This document shows positions 7,135-15,541 of a stretch of 64,000 nt of DNA, in pieces. A program made the translations under genes and the position numbers. Below the pieces are notes generated by a model. That model saw only the letters and a program-made list of their open reading frames with translations, searched no databases and was not told where the DNA came from. Numbering within the stretch: position 1 is the stretch's first letter; each line of letters starts with the position of its first letter. Where the stretch lies: the NCBI GenBank assembly GCA_016744335.1, contig JADGEO010000002.1, positions 1-64,000 on the forward strand. Direction: 5' to 3'. The stretch is from Anaerolineales bacterium. Lineage in GTDB: Bacteria; Chloroflexota; Anaerolineae; Anaerolineales; Villigracilaceae.

Positions 7135-8145
7135 TCACTCATACCGCTTACGGATATTGGGCACAAGATATTCGCTAAAGGCGCGCTCGGCATCGTAGAT
7201 AGGATCCCAGCCCCAATCTCGGCGAGCGGCATCGTCTTTCATGTCGATGGGCCAAGAATCTATAATGCGTTGACGATTCACATCAGGTTTATAAGTGATT
7301 TGGGCATCGGGGAAATACTTTTTGACGTATTCAGCAAATTCTTCTGCACTGAGGCTAAAGGCAGTGATATTGTAAATTTGATGGGTGAGATTCTCACGCG
7401 GGGCAGATGCGATTTGGATAAGTGATGTAACTGCATCGGGCATTGCCATAAATGAGATGGCGGCAGTTTCTCGGACAAAACACGCGTAGGGTTTGTCTTG
7501 CGCGGCGGCATGGAGCATCTCTGGACCATAATCACTGGTGCCCCCACTGGGAACGGTGAACGCAGAAATCAACCCCGGGAAGCGCACACAACGAAAATCG
7601 AGCATGGTGGGGTTATCATCGGCAAGTTGTTTATAGTAGTTGCTATAGTAAACGCCGAGTGTTTCTCCGTAGAGTTTATTTGCGCCATACATGGTGATGG
7701 GCGTATTCCACTCCCACTCTTGAGGGCGGGGATTTTTGGCTTTGTTTTCTAGTGAGCCCATCCCAAATGCGGCAACAGAGCTGGGATAGATAAATTTAAC
7801 AGGCTTTCTGTTCCACTCTGATTGTTCTGCGGCAAGTTGGAGCAACTTCATTGTGCCGCCTACGTTCACATCGTGTGCCAACATAGGGCTATATTCTGCT
7901 CTTGTAGAGAGTAATGCGGCAAGGTGATAAATATGCGTAATATCAAATTCGCTGATAATACGCTCGAAAAGGGATTGGTCTAAAATATCGCCTACGATAT
8001 GATGGACTTTCATCGCCAGTTCGGGCGGAAGGGGCATAATATCCATGCTGATAATATGAGTCTCGCTATTTTCAGCAAGTTTTGCGACCAAGGCTTGGCC
8101 AACTTCTCCTGCCGCACCAGTGATAAGAATTGCTTTTTTACGCAT
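7135..8145 (-). CDS. NAD-dependent epimerase/dehydratase family, L-threonine 3-dehydrogenase-like
   Basis: An extended short-chain dehydrogenase of 336 residues. It has the NAD motif G-A-A-G-E-V-G-Q near residue 10, a serine in Y-P-S-S-V, and Y-G-A-N-K (catalytic Tyr and Lys) near 155-159. R-F-P-G-L-I-S-A followed by G-G-T-S-D-Y and the late S-F-M-A-M-P-D-A are signatures of the UDP-galactose-epimerase-like threonine dehydrogenases, which oxidise L-threonine to 2-amino-3-oxobutyrate. The usual partner kbl is not next to it; a class III aminotransferase is. AGGAGG stands 3-4 bases before the ATG. A UDP-sugar epimerase activity is the main alternative. Confidence 0.78.
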   Translation of the reverse strand: MRKKAILITGAAGEVGQALVAKLAENSETHIISMDIMPLPPELAMKVHHIVGDILDQSLFERIISEFDITHIYHLAALLSTRAEYSPMLAHDVNVGGTMKLLQLAAEQSEWNRKPVKFIYPSSVAAFGMGSLENKAKNPRPQEWEWNTPITMYGANKLYGETLGVYYSNYYKQLADDNPTMLDFRCVRFPGLISAFTVPSGGTSDYGPEMLHAAAQDKPYACFVRETAAISFMAMPDAVTSLIQIASAPRENLTHQIYNITAFSLSAEEFAEYVKKYFPDAQITYKPDVNRQRIIDSWPIDMKDDAARRDWGWDPIYDAERAFSEYLVPNIRKRYE

Positions 8146-8215
8146 ACCGCCTCCTGTTTCAGAATTTTAAATTTTAGCGTTCTCTTCTCAACTTTTCGTG
8201 AAGTAATATGAATTT

Positions 8216-8322
8216 CACCACAGAGAGCACAGAGAAACACAGAGATTTATTTTGAGAAAAATCTTTCTGCTTTTCTCATCATTAAAAATTTTCTCTGTGA
8301 ACTCTGTGTACTTCATAGTAAA
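8216..8322. repeat. Long palindrome (CACAGAG type)
   Basis: The left arm accacagagagcacagagaa pairs with the right arm ttctctgtgaactctgtgt around an A/T-rich centre. It lies between the aminotransferase and the epimerase genes, and is built like those at 2.3, 3.5, 4.2 and 15.4 kb but with a different word (CACAGAG). Confidence 0.7.
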
Positions 8323-8345
8323 AAAACTGCTAATTCGTGTTGAAC

Positions 8346-9659
8346 CTATTTTTCTTTCTCTGCAATGCCAATAGCTTCATCGAAGGCTCTTAAGCCTTCA
8401 TCAATTTCAGCTTTAGTGATATTTAGTGGCGGAGAAACACGAATTGTGCTTTCACCGCACCCGAGGGTGATTGTGCCACGTTCAAAAGCAAGGTCAGAGA
8501 CACGGTCACGGAATGCGCCAGCAGGCTCACGTGTTTCTTGGTCCTTGACAAAATCAACGCCAATCATCAAGCCCTTACCACGCACATCGCCAATACTGGG
8601 ATGATGTGCGGCAATTTCTTCGAGAGCGTCTAGCGCATACGCACCAACTTCTGCCGCATTTTGCATGAAAGATTCACCAATTAGGTCTATAGTTTCACAA
8701 GCGGCGGCGCAAGCGAGGGGATTTCCACCGTAAGTATTGCCATGTGCACCTGTTTTCCACGTCATAACAGATTTGCGCGCAATCATTGCACCAAGTGGAA
8801 CGCCAGAAGCGATTCCCTTCGCAGAGGTGACAATATCAGGCTCTACGCCAAAATTTTCTATAGACCACCATTTGCCTGTGCGCCCCATGCCTGCCTGTAC
8901 TTCGTCAGCAATCAATAAAATACCGTACTTATCGCAAAGCTCACGCAAAGCGGGGAAAAACTCAGGCGGTGGGATAATATATCCGCCCTCACCCTGAATA
9001 GGTTCAATCACGATACCTGCAATTTCATCGCCGGGCATAACGCGCCCCATAATCTCTTCTTCTATATAACGAACAACTGTTTCGCCATAACCTTCACCCT
9101 TCCGACTTGCCAAAAGCGGTCTATAAGTATTAGGGTATGGGGCGTGTATTACGCCGTCCATCACAGGACCAAACCCGCGTTTATATTTAGCTTTGCTGGC
9201 GGTAAAAGCCAATGCACCCATTGTGCGTCCGTGAAATCCACCCAAGAAACCGATGAAGCCAGAGCGTCCAGTATGATAGCGAGCAAGTTTGATTGCCGCT
9301 TCCACCGATTCAGTTCCTGAGTTGGTCAAAAACACGCGCGCATCTTCTTCAAAGGGGGCAATCTCGGCTAATTTTTCACTTAACTCAATCCACTTTTCGT
9401 GATAAAAATCCGAAGAAATATGCAAGAATTTCTCAGCTTGTTCCTGAATGGCTTTAACCACTTGGGGATGGCTGTGTCCCGTTGATGCGACAGCAATTCC
9501 TGCCGCAAAATCGAGAAAACGATTACCGTCTACGTCCCAAACTTCGCTACCTTTGCCATGATCCATTGCAAAAGGAAATGCACGAGGGTAAGAGGGTGAA
9601 ACGACAGATAAATCGCGCTCAATGAGCGCACTGGCTTTTTTGCCTGGGTAGTTTTTCAT
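8346..9659 (-). CDS. Class III PLP aminotransferase (GABA/acetylornithine type)
   Basis: A full-length class III aminotransferase, 437 residues. L-T-N-S-G-T-E-S-V-E-A-A-I-K-L-A-R binds the phosphate, G-G-F-H-G-R-T carries the ring-stacking aromatic, I-A-D-E-V-Q-A-G-M-G-R-T-G-K is the Asp-containing signature, and T-S-A-K-G-I-A-S-G-V-P supplies the PLP Lys. The sequence resembles the archaeal/Thermotogae-type 4-aminobutyrate aminotransferases; the same subfamily includes enzymes with broad omega-amino or racemase activity, so gabT is not asserted. Its neighbour (threonine-dehydrogenase-like) also points to amino-acid catabolism. A palindromic spacer separates the two genes. Confidence 0.85.
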   Translation of the reverse strand: MKNYPGKKASALIERDLSVVSPSYPRAFPFAMDHGKGSEVWDVDGNRFLDFAAGIAVASTGHSHPQVVKAIQEQAEKFLHISSDFYHEKWIELSEKLAEIAPFEEDARVFLTNSGTESVEAAIKLARYHTGRSGFIGFLGGFHGRTMGALAFTASKAKYKRGFGPVMDGVIHAPYPNTYRPLLASRKGEGYGETVVRYIEEEIMGRVMPGDEIAGIVIEPIQGEGGYIIPPPEFFPALRELCDKYGILLIADEVQAGMGRTGKWWSIENFGVEPDIVTSAKGIASGVPLGAMIARKSVMTWKTGAHGNTYGGNPLACAAACETIDLIGESFMQNAAEVGAYALDALEEIAAHHPSIGDVRGKGLMIGVDFVKDQETREPAGAFRDRVSDLAFERGTITLGCGESTIRVSPPLNITKAEIDEGLRAFDEAIGIAEKEK

Positions 9660-9687
9660 TATATTGAACTCCTTGAAAATAAATTTT

Positions 9688-10623
9688 TTATGTTTTCATT
9701 TCCACGAGTGCCAACGCGCCTAGTAAGCCTGCGTCATCCCCTAACTCGGCAGTGGTGATTTTAAGATTGTCTAAATAAGTATGACCAAAAATATGCTCCT
9801 TTAGTGAAGTGTGAAAAGGCTTAAAAAGCAAATCTCCACTCATTGAAACCCCGCCACCAAAAATTAAAACGGAGGGGTTAAATATATGGAGAAAACTAGC
9901 AACACCAATGCCCAGATATTTTCCTGCTCGATCAAAAGCAGATATTGCTAACTTATCGCCGCTTTGGGCGGCTGCGGCTATCGTTTTAGCCGTTCGGGTC
10001 GAACTTGACCTGAGGCTTGATGCCGTTGATGGATCTTTGAGTTGGTCTTCAACGTATTTTGCAATCGCCGTTCCAGAAGAGAATGCTTCTAAATGCCCGC
10101 GATGCCCACATCCGCAAATAGGACCATCTGCCAGTATAGTCACATGACCCAACTCCGCGCCCAAACCGTCCACGCCCTCCAGCAAGTGTCCATCAGAGAT
10201 GACCCCACCCCCAACACCGGTGCTAATTGTCAGGTAAAGCAGATGTTCATGTCCGCGCCCGGCACCGTATTTCCACTCCCCCAATGCCGCTAAATTGGCA
10301 TCATTGCCCAAATAAACGGGGATATTAAAATAATCGTTGAGTTTGTCAACAATAGGAAAATTTTCCCATTCATCTATATTGGGTGTGTCTAAGATAACGC
10401 CTGTGCGCGGATTTAAGGGTCCTGGTGCGGCAATGCCAATTGCGCCCAGAGTCTCATTTGCAGGAATTACCTCCTCAATTAAACCAAGAAGCCGCCCAAA
10501 AACAGCTTCGTTTTTTGAGCGGGTCTTAATTTTCTGATGTTTAAGGGGTGTTATTTCATTAGGTCGAAATGACGCAGCACGGATATGCGTCCCGCCCAAG
10601 TCTACAGCGATAAAAATACTCAT
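9688..10623 (-). CDS. ROK-family sugar kinase (glucokinase-like)
   Basis: The protein has 311 residues, the usual ROK size. A-V-D-L-G-G-T-H-I-R-A is the phosphate-1 motif. L-G-N-D-A-N-L-A-A-L-G-E carries the catalytic Asp. S-T-G-V-G-G-G-V-I is the adenosine/phosphate-2 motif. G-H-V-T followed by C-G-C-G-H-R-G-H-L-E is the ROK zinc signature (Cys x3/His). It would phosphorylate a hexose at the cytoplasmic face of glycolysis. Residues about 191-205 (P-S-T-A-S-S-L-R-S-S-S-T-R-T-A) are of low complexity and may derive from a small repeat insertion in a naturally variable loop. Confidence 0.88.
   Translation of the reverse strand: MSIFIAVDLGGTHIRAASFRPNEITPLKHQKIKTRSKNEAVFGRLLGLIEEVIPANETLGAIGIAAPGPLNPRTGVILDTPNIDEWENFPIVDKLNDYFNIPVYLGNDANLAALGEWKYGAGRGHEHLLYLTISTGVGGGVISDGHLLEGVDGLGAELGHVTILADGPICGCGHRGHLEAFSSGTAIAKYVEDQLKDPSTASSLRSSSTRTAKTIAAAAQSGDKLAISAFDRAGKYLGIGVASFLHIFNPSVLIFGGGVSMSGDLLFKPFHTSLKEHIFGHTYLDNLKITTAELGDDAGLLGALALVEMKT
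9992..10032. repeat. Possible in-frame repeat in the ROK kinase gene
   Basis: The tract ggtcgaacttgacctgaggc is of low complexity and encodes a Ser/Thr/Arg-rich loop. It shares only short words (TCGAAC, CTTGA, TGAGGCTTGA) with the CTTCGAC repeats elsewhere, so membership is weak. Confidence 0.35.
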
Positions 10624-10675
10624 GGTAGGTATTATACTCGCTTGGGAAGACTTGTGTCACGAGGACGAGTGTCAT

Positions 10676-10933
10676 TTATTTATGCTTGAAACGTACAAAA
10701 ACCCGCCCAAAATTCTTGCTATCTTTGTCTATGCGATGATATAGAGGGCGAATATGCTTTTGATTGAGAAAACGCAATACTTTTTTCTTAAGCTGCCCGC
10801 TCCCTTTACCGGGGATGATTTCTACAAGCGTGATTTTCTTATCAATCGCTTCTTGAATGATTCGGTTAAGTTCTGCATCAATCTTATAGCCTTTATTATA
10901 AATATCGTGAAGGTCGAGTTTTAGTTTTGCCAT
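10676..10933 (-). CDS. Stand-alone Smr-domain protein
   Basis: An 85-residue protein that consists only of an Smr (MutS2 C-terminal) domain: L-D-L-H-D-I-Y at the start (the D-L-H motif), then E-I-I-P-G-K-G-S-G-Q-L-K-K-K-V (the H/I-P-G-K-G-x-G motif) and a final basic strand. Smr domains are nucleic-acid nucleases or binding modules; in MutS2 and SmrB they act on branched DNA or on ribosome-bound mRNA. Whether this one cuts is not visible. It sits between the ROK kinase gene and a palindromic spacer and is probably a single gene. Confidence 0.82.
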   Translation of the reverse strand: MAKLKLDLHDIYNKGYKIDAELNRIIQEAIDKKITLVEIIPGKGSGQLKKKVLRFLNQKHIRPLYHRIDKDSKNFGRVFVRFKHK

Positions 10934-10960
10934 AATTGCCTATAACTATTCTGTCCTGGT

Positions 10961-11060
10961 GAGACTACAAAAGTCTTAAATGACGATTTCACAAAAAAGC
11001 AGAACTCGCAGTAGAGTTTTTTCACACAGAAATCGTTTCTACAGAGACTTTTGTAGTCTC
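10961..11060. repeat. 100-bp palindromic element
   Basis: The ends are perfect 16-bp inverted repeats, GAGACTACAAAAGTCT and AGACTTTTGTAGTCTC. Further in, cgatttcacaaaaaagcaga can pair with the opposite arm's cacacagaaatcg in part. It lies between the smr and radical-SAM genes. The size (100 bp) and clean ends suggest a MITE; no second copy is in the window. Confidence 0.7.
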
Positions 11061-11103
11061 ATTTTTAATGATTATAATTAATTTTACTATGAGATAAGAT
11101 ATG

Positions 11104-12228
11104 CTATACCATCTCAATTAATAATAGTTCAACTTCTTTCGCTAGAGATTTCCCTATGTCTGGCACTTTTTCTAAGCCTTTGATTCCCATCATACGGTAA
11201 AGCAAAGCTATATCTTGCTCCATATCCTCTATTGCCCACGCCGCTTTTCTATACGCCCAAATCTGATTTTTGGAGACACGCTCAAGTTCCATATTATAGA
11301 CTTTGTTGGCAAAAATCTCGACTATGCGTTTGTTTTTAGCTCGCTTATCTCCATCGATGATAGGACGCGGCATCCTATCGCTAATGCCGTGCTTCTCACA
11401 AAACTCGCGGATTTTTAACGCCGTTCTGCACCATTTATCACCAACTGCGCCGTAGCTTTTACCGCGTGGATAGCATTCTTCGTAGGCAGATAAAAGCTGA
11501 GGTTCACGCTCGGCAAGATAATTGAAGAAGTAAGCACGCTGTTGGTCGGAGAGTGTCAAGCCCGATGCAAGAACGAATCGCCCGCCACTGTCGGCTGTTT
11601 GGCGAATAATATCTTCCAAGTTCGCATCATCGTCACATAATTCTGGCAAAAGGGGCATCATGGAGGTGCCGGTCATTATCCCCGCGGAGGCAATTTTTTC
11701 CATCGCTTCAAAGCGTTTTTCTGGTGGCGGGGCAAGTCTTTCTATTCGATTGATTTTCTCGTAATTGGGAGAATTTTTGGTATGAATAATGCTAAATGCA
11801 ACCACTGCACGAGCACGAGATTCTATGTCTTGCAATAGTTCAATATCGCGCAAAATCAGCGGAGAGCGTTCGAGAATGAACACGGGAAAATTACGCTCAC
11901 GACAAACTTCGAGCATTTTACGGGAGAGTTCAAATTTACGCTCGGCGGGCTGGTAATCGCCAATGAAAATCAAATCCGTTTTGGCGCGAAAGAGTGCTTT
12001 TCGCAGGAGTTCGGGGGCATTTTCTTTGACTTTGATTTTATAGGCAAAGTCATCGGCATCATCATAAGGTGAAAATTTTTGCTCGCGGCAATAGCAAAAT
12101 TCGCATCCATGCTGGCACCCAAGATAGGGATACGCACTATAACGCGTCCAGAACCAATGGTCGGCGCGTTTATTTTTGTTGAGAATTGTTTTGGGTTTGT
12201 AGGAGATGAATTCAGTTTTACGGGGCAT
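11104..12228 (-). CDS. Radical SAM protein (spore-photoproduct-lyase-like group) with C-terminal helix-hairpin-helix
   Basis: A 374-residue protein. Cys38-x3-Cys42-x2-Cys45 in G-C-Q-H-G-C-E-F-C-Y-C is a classical radical SAM 4Fe-4S site. The following Y-K-I-K-V-K-E-N-A-P-E-L-L-R and the G-D-Y-Q-P-A-E region match the SplB-like family often called Rv2578c type, of unknown substrate. The last about 30 residues (M-G-I-K-G-L-E-K-V-P-D-I-G-K-S-L-A-K-E-V) read as a helix-hairpin-helix DNA-binding motif, an addition not usual for the family. A role on DNA (repair of photo-lesions) is an inference from both parts. Gap to the upstream Gfo/Idh gene is 25 bp. Confidence 0.8.
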   Translation of the reverse strand: MPRKTEFISYKPKTILNKNKRADHWFWTRYSAYPYLGCQHGCEFCYCREQKFSPYDDADDFAYKIKVKENAPELLRKALFRAKTDLIFIGDYQPAERKFELSRKMLEVCRERNFPVFILERSPLILRDIELLQDIESRARAVVAFSIIHTKNSPNYEKINRIERLAPPPEKRFEAMEKIASAGIMTGTSMMPLLPELCDDDANLEDIIRQTADSGGRFVLASGLTLSDQQRAYFFNYLAEREPQLLSAYEECYPRGKSYGAVGDKWCRTALKIREFCEKHGISDRMPRPIIDGDKRAKNKRIVEIFANKVYNMELERVSKNQIWAYRKAAWAIEDMEQDIALLYRMMGIKGLEKVPDIGKSLAKEVELLLIEMV

Positions 12229-12253
12229 AGAAAAGACTTTATTTATACTTCAG

Positions 12254-13240
12254 CTATTCAAAAGGATATTTCAACCCAATCTCTGCACGAATATCGTCCA
12301 TCAAAGTCATCATTGAAAGCGTGTAATCGTGAGAGACTTTAGGACTCTCTAAGAATCCTGCACGAATACAACGCATCGCTTCTTCGGTTTGATACTCAAA
12401 CCCTGTTGCCCTAAAGGGAGCAGAGACAACTTCATCTTTTTTATTTGTCACGCTTAGAGTGGCTCCTGCACTCCCCCAAAAATTTGGATGAATACGGATA
12501 TGTCCTTTTGTGCCGTAAATGAAGAAATCATTCATGTTTTCGGCAAGAAAAGTGCTCGTAAATTGTGATACCACACCATTTTTGTAAACCAATATCGCTG
12601 AAAGTAACTCGTCTACACCAGTATTTCCCATCAAGGCATGTACTTTAATGGCTTCAGGAAAAGCACCCATAACCCACTCGGACACAGCTAAAGGATAAAT
12701 GCCAATATCCAGTAAAGCACCACCTGCCAGATTTGGGTCAAATAAACGTCCCGTTTCATCTCTTTCGGGACGAAAGCCAAAGGTAGAGGTCATCATTTTG
12801 ATTTCTCCGATACGCCCAGCATCCAGCCATTGGCGAACAGTATCGTAAATTGGCAAAAAACGGGTCCACAGGGCTTCCATTAGGAAGAGTTTTTTTTCAC
12901 GCGCCCTTTCAATCAGTTTTTTTGTTTCAGCGGCGGTAACTGTCATTGGCTTTTCGCATAAGACGTGTTTACCCGCTTCAAGCGCCAGCATACTATGCTC
13001 AAAATGCTGATGATGTAAGGAGCTAATATAGACTGCATCTACGTTGGGGTCAGCTACGAGAGTGGCATAAGCGTCGTAGGCTTTAGGCACTTTGTATTTC
13101 TTTGCAAAAGTCTCTGCTCGCTTTTTACTCGAACTGGCGACTGCAACAATCTCTGCATCGGGAATGGTTTTTATCCCCTTTGCAAAGGCATGGGCTATTT
13201 TCCCGGGAGAGATAACGCCCCATTTGATTTTTTCTGTCAT
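12254..13240 (-). CDS. Gfo/Idh/MocA-family oxidoreductase
   Basis: A 328-residue NAD(P)-dependent dehydrogenase. It starts K-W-G-V-I-S-P-G-K-I-A-H (Rossmann), has L-C-E-K-P-M-T with the catalytic Lys at about 97, and G-G-A-L-L-D-I-G-I-Y-P with the family D-I-G-x-Y signature. That form is typical of the trans-1,2-dihydrobenzene-1,2-diol / glucose-fructose-type dehydrogenases, so the substrate is likely a sugar or polyol but cannot be named. Its start overlaps the stop of the upstream exoprotein gene by 4 bp (ATGA), so the two are translationally coupled. Confidence 0.83.
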   Translation of the reverse strand: MTEKIKWGVISPGKIAHAFAKGIKTIPDAEIVAVASSSKKRAETFAKKYKVPKAYDAYATLVADPNVDAVYISSLHHQHFEHSMLALEAGKHVLCEKPMTVTAAETKKLIERAREKKLFLMEALWTRFLPIYDTVRQWLDAGRIGEIKMMTSTFGFRPERDETGRLFDPNLAGGALLDIGIYPLAVSEWVMGAFPEAIKVHALMGNTGVDELLSAILVYKNGVVSQFTSTFLAENMNDFFIYGTKGHIRIHPNFWGSAGATLSVTNKKDEVVSAPFRATGFEYQTEEAMRCIRAGFLESPKVSHDYTLSMMTLMDDIRAEIGLKYPFE

Positions 13241-14790
13241 TTCTTTTTCCTTCTCTCAAAAGCCAAACCTGCTATCCCTGCGGGAATCACAAACCCACCC
13301 ACACAAGGGATTGGGCTACCGCTCGGCTTTTCTTCAGATGACTCTTTTTCATCTGGTTCGTTTTCAGTTTCTGGCACAAGTTCAGGAACTTCTGACACCG
13401 CTGAATCTTGCCCTAGAGCTAGGTTGTCTACATAAATCGTACCGCTGGGGGCTATTTCGGTATTATCAGGTGTATTGAAGCCAAAAGCTATCCCGTTAAT
13501 TTGCTCTGGTTTGGTAAAAGGAGAGCCAGCGTTTTCTTCCCATTCTACACGTTTAAAATTTGACCAAGGGATATAAATAGGAATCCATTCTTCGGTAGCA
13601 TCAGAAGACACTACATAAACATAATCTTCATTTTCAAGAAAAAGGTCTACGTTGAAAACTGTATTGTCTTGCACCGCATAAACGTAAAAAGAAAGTCCTT
13701 CAGTATCACTCCAGTTTTGGGGATTTTCATAGGTTAAGTCACAGGTAGCCCAAGAATAAAGTTCAATCTCGTAGTCTATCTTCATTGCATATTGCCCACT
13801 TTGAACAATTTCAGAGCTAGAAACACAGGAGATTTGGCTATTACTCGCATCATCTTTATAAGCCTCCCAACCATAACTATTTGCAGGATCTCCTCCCTCA
13901 AAATCATCTATCAAAATGGATGAAGAGGGCGCAGTTGCAGGTGTAGGCGGGGATTCTGTATCAGCAACGGGATCAGGTTCACTCGCGGGCGGTGCGGACG
14001 CGTCCCCAGCTTGCCACCGTTGGTAAGCGGCATTTAGCTGAGGGACAAATGCCTCCGTTGCCAGCCGACTTCCCTCTCCCGAAGGGTGGTCGTCGTCTGT
14101 GGGGTAATAGAGGGTGTTCCCACCATCTGGCCCTGTCAAAATATCATAAAAATCAAAAACGGCAACATTGGTGCCTTCATAATCTACCAACCACTCGTTT
14201 TTGAGCCAATTATTAAAGGCACGGGCATTTTCAGCATTGGCAGGGTCAGAAAGGGGCGGGGCGGTAACGGCAATAAAAAGTTTATCAGGATGCGCAGAAA
14301 AATACTCAAGAATGGAAATGTAGACACGCTTGGCACCACCAACGGTCATCCCGCCATAATCACTAGGAGGGTCGTCTGGATTGCCTTCAAGGTCAGAGTT
14401 CGGGAAGCAAGATTTGAACATGATAATCTCATTTTCTCCTCCTGGATCAGATAAAAGACGTGCATAATCGGCGTTTTGTTCTGTTTCATTATAAAGAGCG
14501 TCCATATAAACAGGAGTTTGGTCGCTAGCAAACCACTCATTCCAATTAGGAATATCGGTACGATCGCCGATATTGTTGGGTCCCCAACCATAATGGGTAT
14601 CACTGACAAAATAATTGTTTTCGCCAAGTGCTTGACCGAGATTGCCATAACCATCGTTAAGCCAATGTCTACCCGTGGAGTGATGAATAAAAATTAGCTT
14701 AACGGGTTCTTCTGGTGTATTCCCCGATTGTTGCGGCGCGGCGGCAATGAGAAGAATAGCGATGAGAATGATAATTGCTGTCTTTTTCAT
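13237..14790 (-). CDS. Exported SGNH-like hydrolase with CBM-like domain and C-terminal anchor
   Basis: A 517-residue secreted protein. Residues 1-18 are a signal peptide. Residues about 30-245 look like an SGNH-type esterase fold: F-I-H-H-S-T-G near the start and D-D-D-H-P-S-G-E-G late, the latter placing an Asp-x-x-His pair. A Pro/Ala linker follows, then a beta-rich domain at about 292-470 (I-D-D-F-E-G-G ... G-Q-Y-A-M-K-I-D-Y ... I-Y-V-D-N-L) like CBM11-type carbohydrate binding modules. The C-terminus is a Pro-rich, charged stretch, then P-I-P-C-V-G-G, a hydrophobic segment and R-R-K-K-K. The gene is coupled to the Gfo/Idh oxidoreductase gene. Likely glycan deacetylation or de-esterification at the cell surface (inference). 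Confidence 0.7.
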   Translation of the reverse strand: MKKTAIIILIAILLIAAAPQQSGNTPEEPVKLIFIHHSTGRHWLNDGYGNLGQALGENNYFVSDTHYGWGPNNIGDRTDIPNWNEWFASDQTPVYMDALYNETEQNADYARLLSDPGGENEIIMFKSCFPNSDLEGNPDDPPSDYGGMTVGGAKRVYISILEYFSAHPDKLFIAVTAPPLSDPANAENARAFNNWLKNEWLVDYEGTNVAVFDFYDILTGPDGGNTLYYPTDDDHPSGEGSRLATEAFVPQLNAAYQRWQAGDASAPPASEPDPVADTESPPTPATAPSSSILIDDFEGGDPANSYGWEAYKDDASNSQISCVSSSEIVQSGQYAMKIDYEIELYSWATCDLTYENPQNWSDTEGLSFYVYAVQDNTVFNVDLFLENEDYVYVVSSDATEEWIPIYIPWSNFKRVEWEENAGSPFTKPEQINGIAFGFNTPDNTEIAPSGTIYVDNLALGQDSAVSEVPELVPETENEPDEKESSEEKPSGSPIPCVGGFVIPAGIAGLAFERRKKK

Positions 14791-14870
14791 GGAAAACTCC
14801 TTTTAAATACTGAATGGCGAATACCGCTTATCAGCGCTTCTAGCCTTTTCTAACAGTGTCTAATGAAAAA

Positions 14871-15419
14871 TCAAAAAACAAGCGCCAGCACAATAATAAT
14901 GGTAATAATTATCAACCAAACCCATAACCAACCACCGGGATCTGCGCTCCCTGCAAAAATCCCATTTGGCGTGATGCGAATAACGACCATTTCTTCACCT
15001 TTTTCTTGCAAATCTTCATCTGAGATGGTGAAGGCGTTGATACCTGCCATGAAACCGGCAAACCCACTGTTTTTTAGGATCTGGCGCATCATGCTCAATT
15101 TTTCATCCGCATCTGTGACTGTTAGCGCATTCCCCGAAACTGTACCAGCGGGCATAATCATTTCTATTTGTGGATTTGCTGTCAGGTTTTTATACCAATG
15201 GGCTATTTTGCCAAACCCCGATAAGCAGTAGATATTTCCTTTGTGAATGGCGTAGTTGACAGGGGCGTAGCGCGTTAATCCTGATTTATGTCCGACAGTT
15301 TTCAAGACCATGATATAGCCAGAGATCGGACTTCCCGTGAGAAAGCCCAATCCGCTTTTAAAGACAGGCACCATGAAGTACTTATTGAGATAACGAAAAA
15401 TCTTGCGGAGTGCTTTCAT
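14871..15419 (-). CDS. Deazaflavin (F420)-dependent nitroreductase-family protein with C-terminal membrane helix
   Basis: A 182-residue protein. The core (about 20-150) has L-K-T-V-G-H-K-S-G-L-T-R-Y-A-P-V, then F-G-K-I-A-H-W-Y-K-N-L-T-A-N-P, which are the two hallmark motifs of the F420H2-dependent Ddn/DUF385 split-barrel family. The last 22 residues (W-L-W-V-W-L-I-I-I-T ...) form a membrane helix, which would anchor the enzyme close to the quinone pool. Family members reduce quinones or nitroaromatics. It is flanked by palindromic repeats and seems to be a single gene. Confidence 0.8.
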   Translation of the reverse strand: MKALRKIFRYLNKYFMVPVFKSGLGFLTGSPISGYIMVLKTVGHKSGLTRYAPVNYAIHKGNIYCLSGFGKIAHWYKNLTANPQIEMIMPAGTVSGNALTVTDADEKLSMMRQILKNSGFAGFMAGINAFTISDEDLQEKGEEMVVIRITPNGIFAGSADPGGWLWVWLIIITIIIVLALVF

Positions 15420-15438
15420 TCGATCTCCCTTGTTTTTT

Positions 15439-15541
15439 GTACATAGAGAAACACGGATTTCACGGAGAAAAACTTTTTTGTTTTCTCTTTTTCAATAACG
15501 TCAATCTCTTTTCCGTGCCCTCTGTGAAATCCGTGTACTAA
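15439..15541. repeat. Long palindrome (CACGGATTTCACGGAG type)
   Basis: The left arm gtacatagagaaacacggat and ttcacggagaa pair with the right arm ccgtgccctctgtgaaatcc and gtgtac, with A/T-rich runs in the centre. It overlaps the 3' end of the disrupted small lipoprotein frame and fills the spacer to the F420-type gene. Confidence 0.75.

Noticed and set aside
9096-9125. Possible repeat in the class III aminotransferase (encoding L-A-S-R-K-G-E-G-Y-G)
   Set aside because: No matching copy elsewhere in the window, and loops of variable length are normal at this place in the family.
11104-12228. Calling the radical SAM protein a spore photoproduct lyase
   Set aside because: The resemblance is at family level only, and nothing else in the window suggests sporulation.
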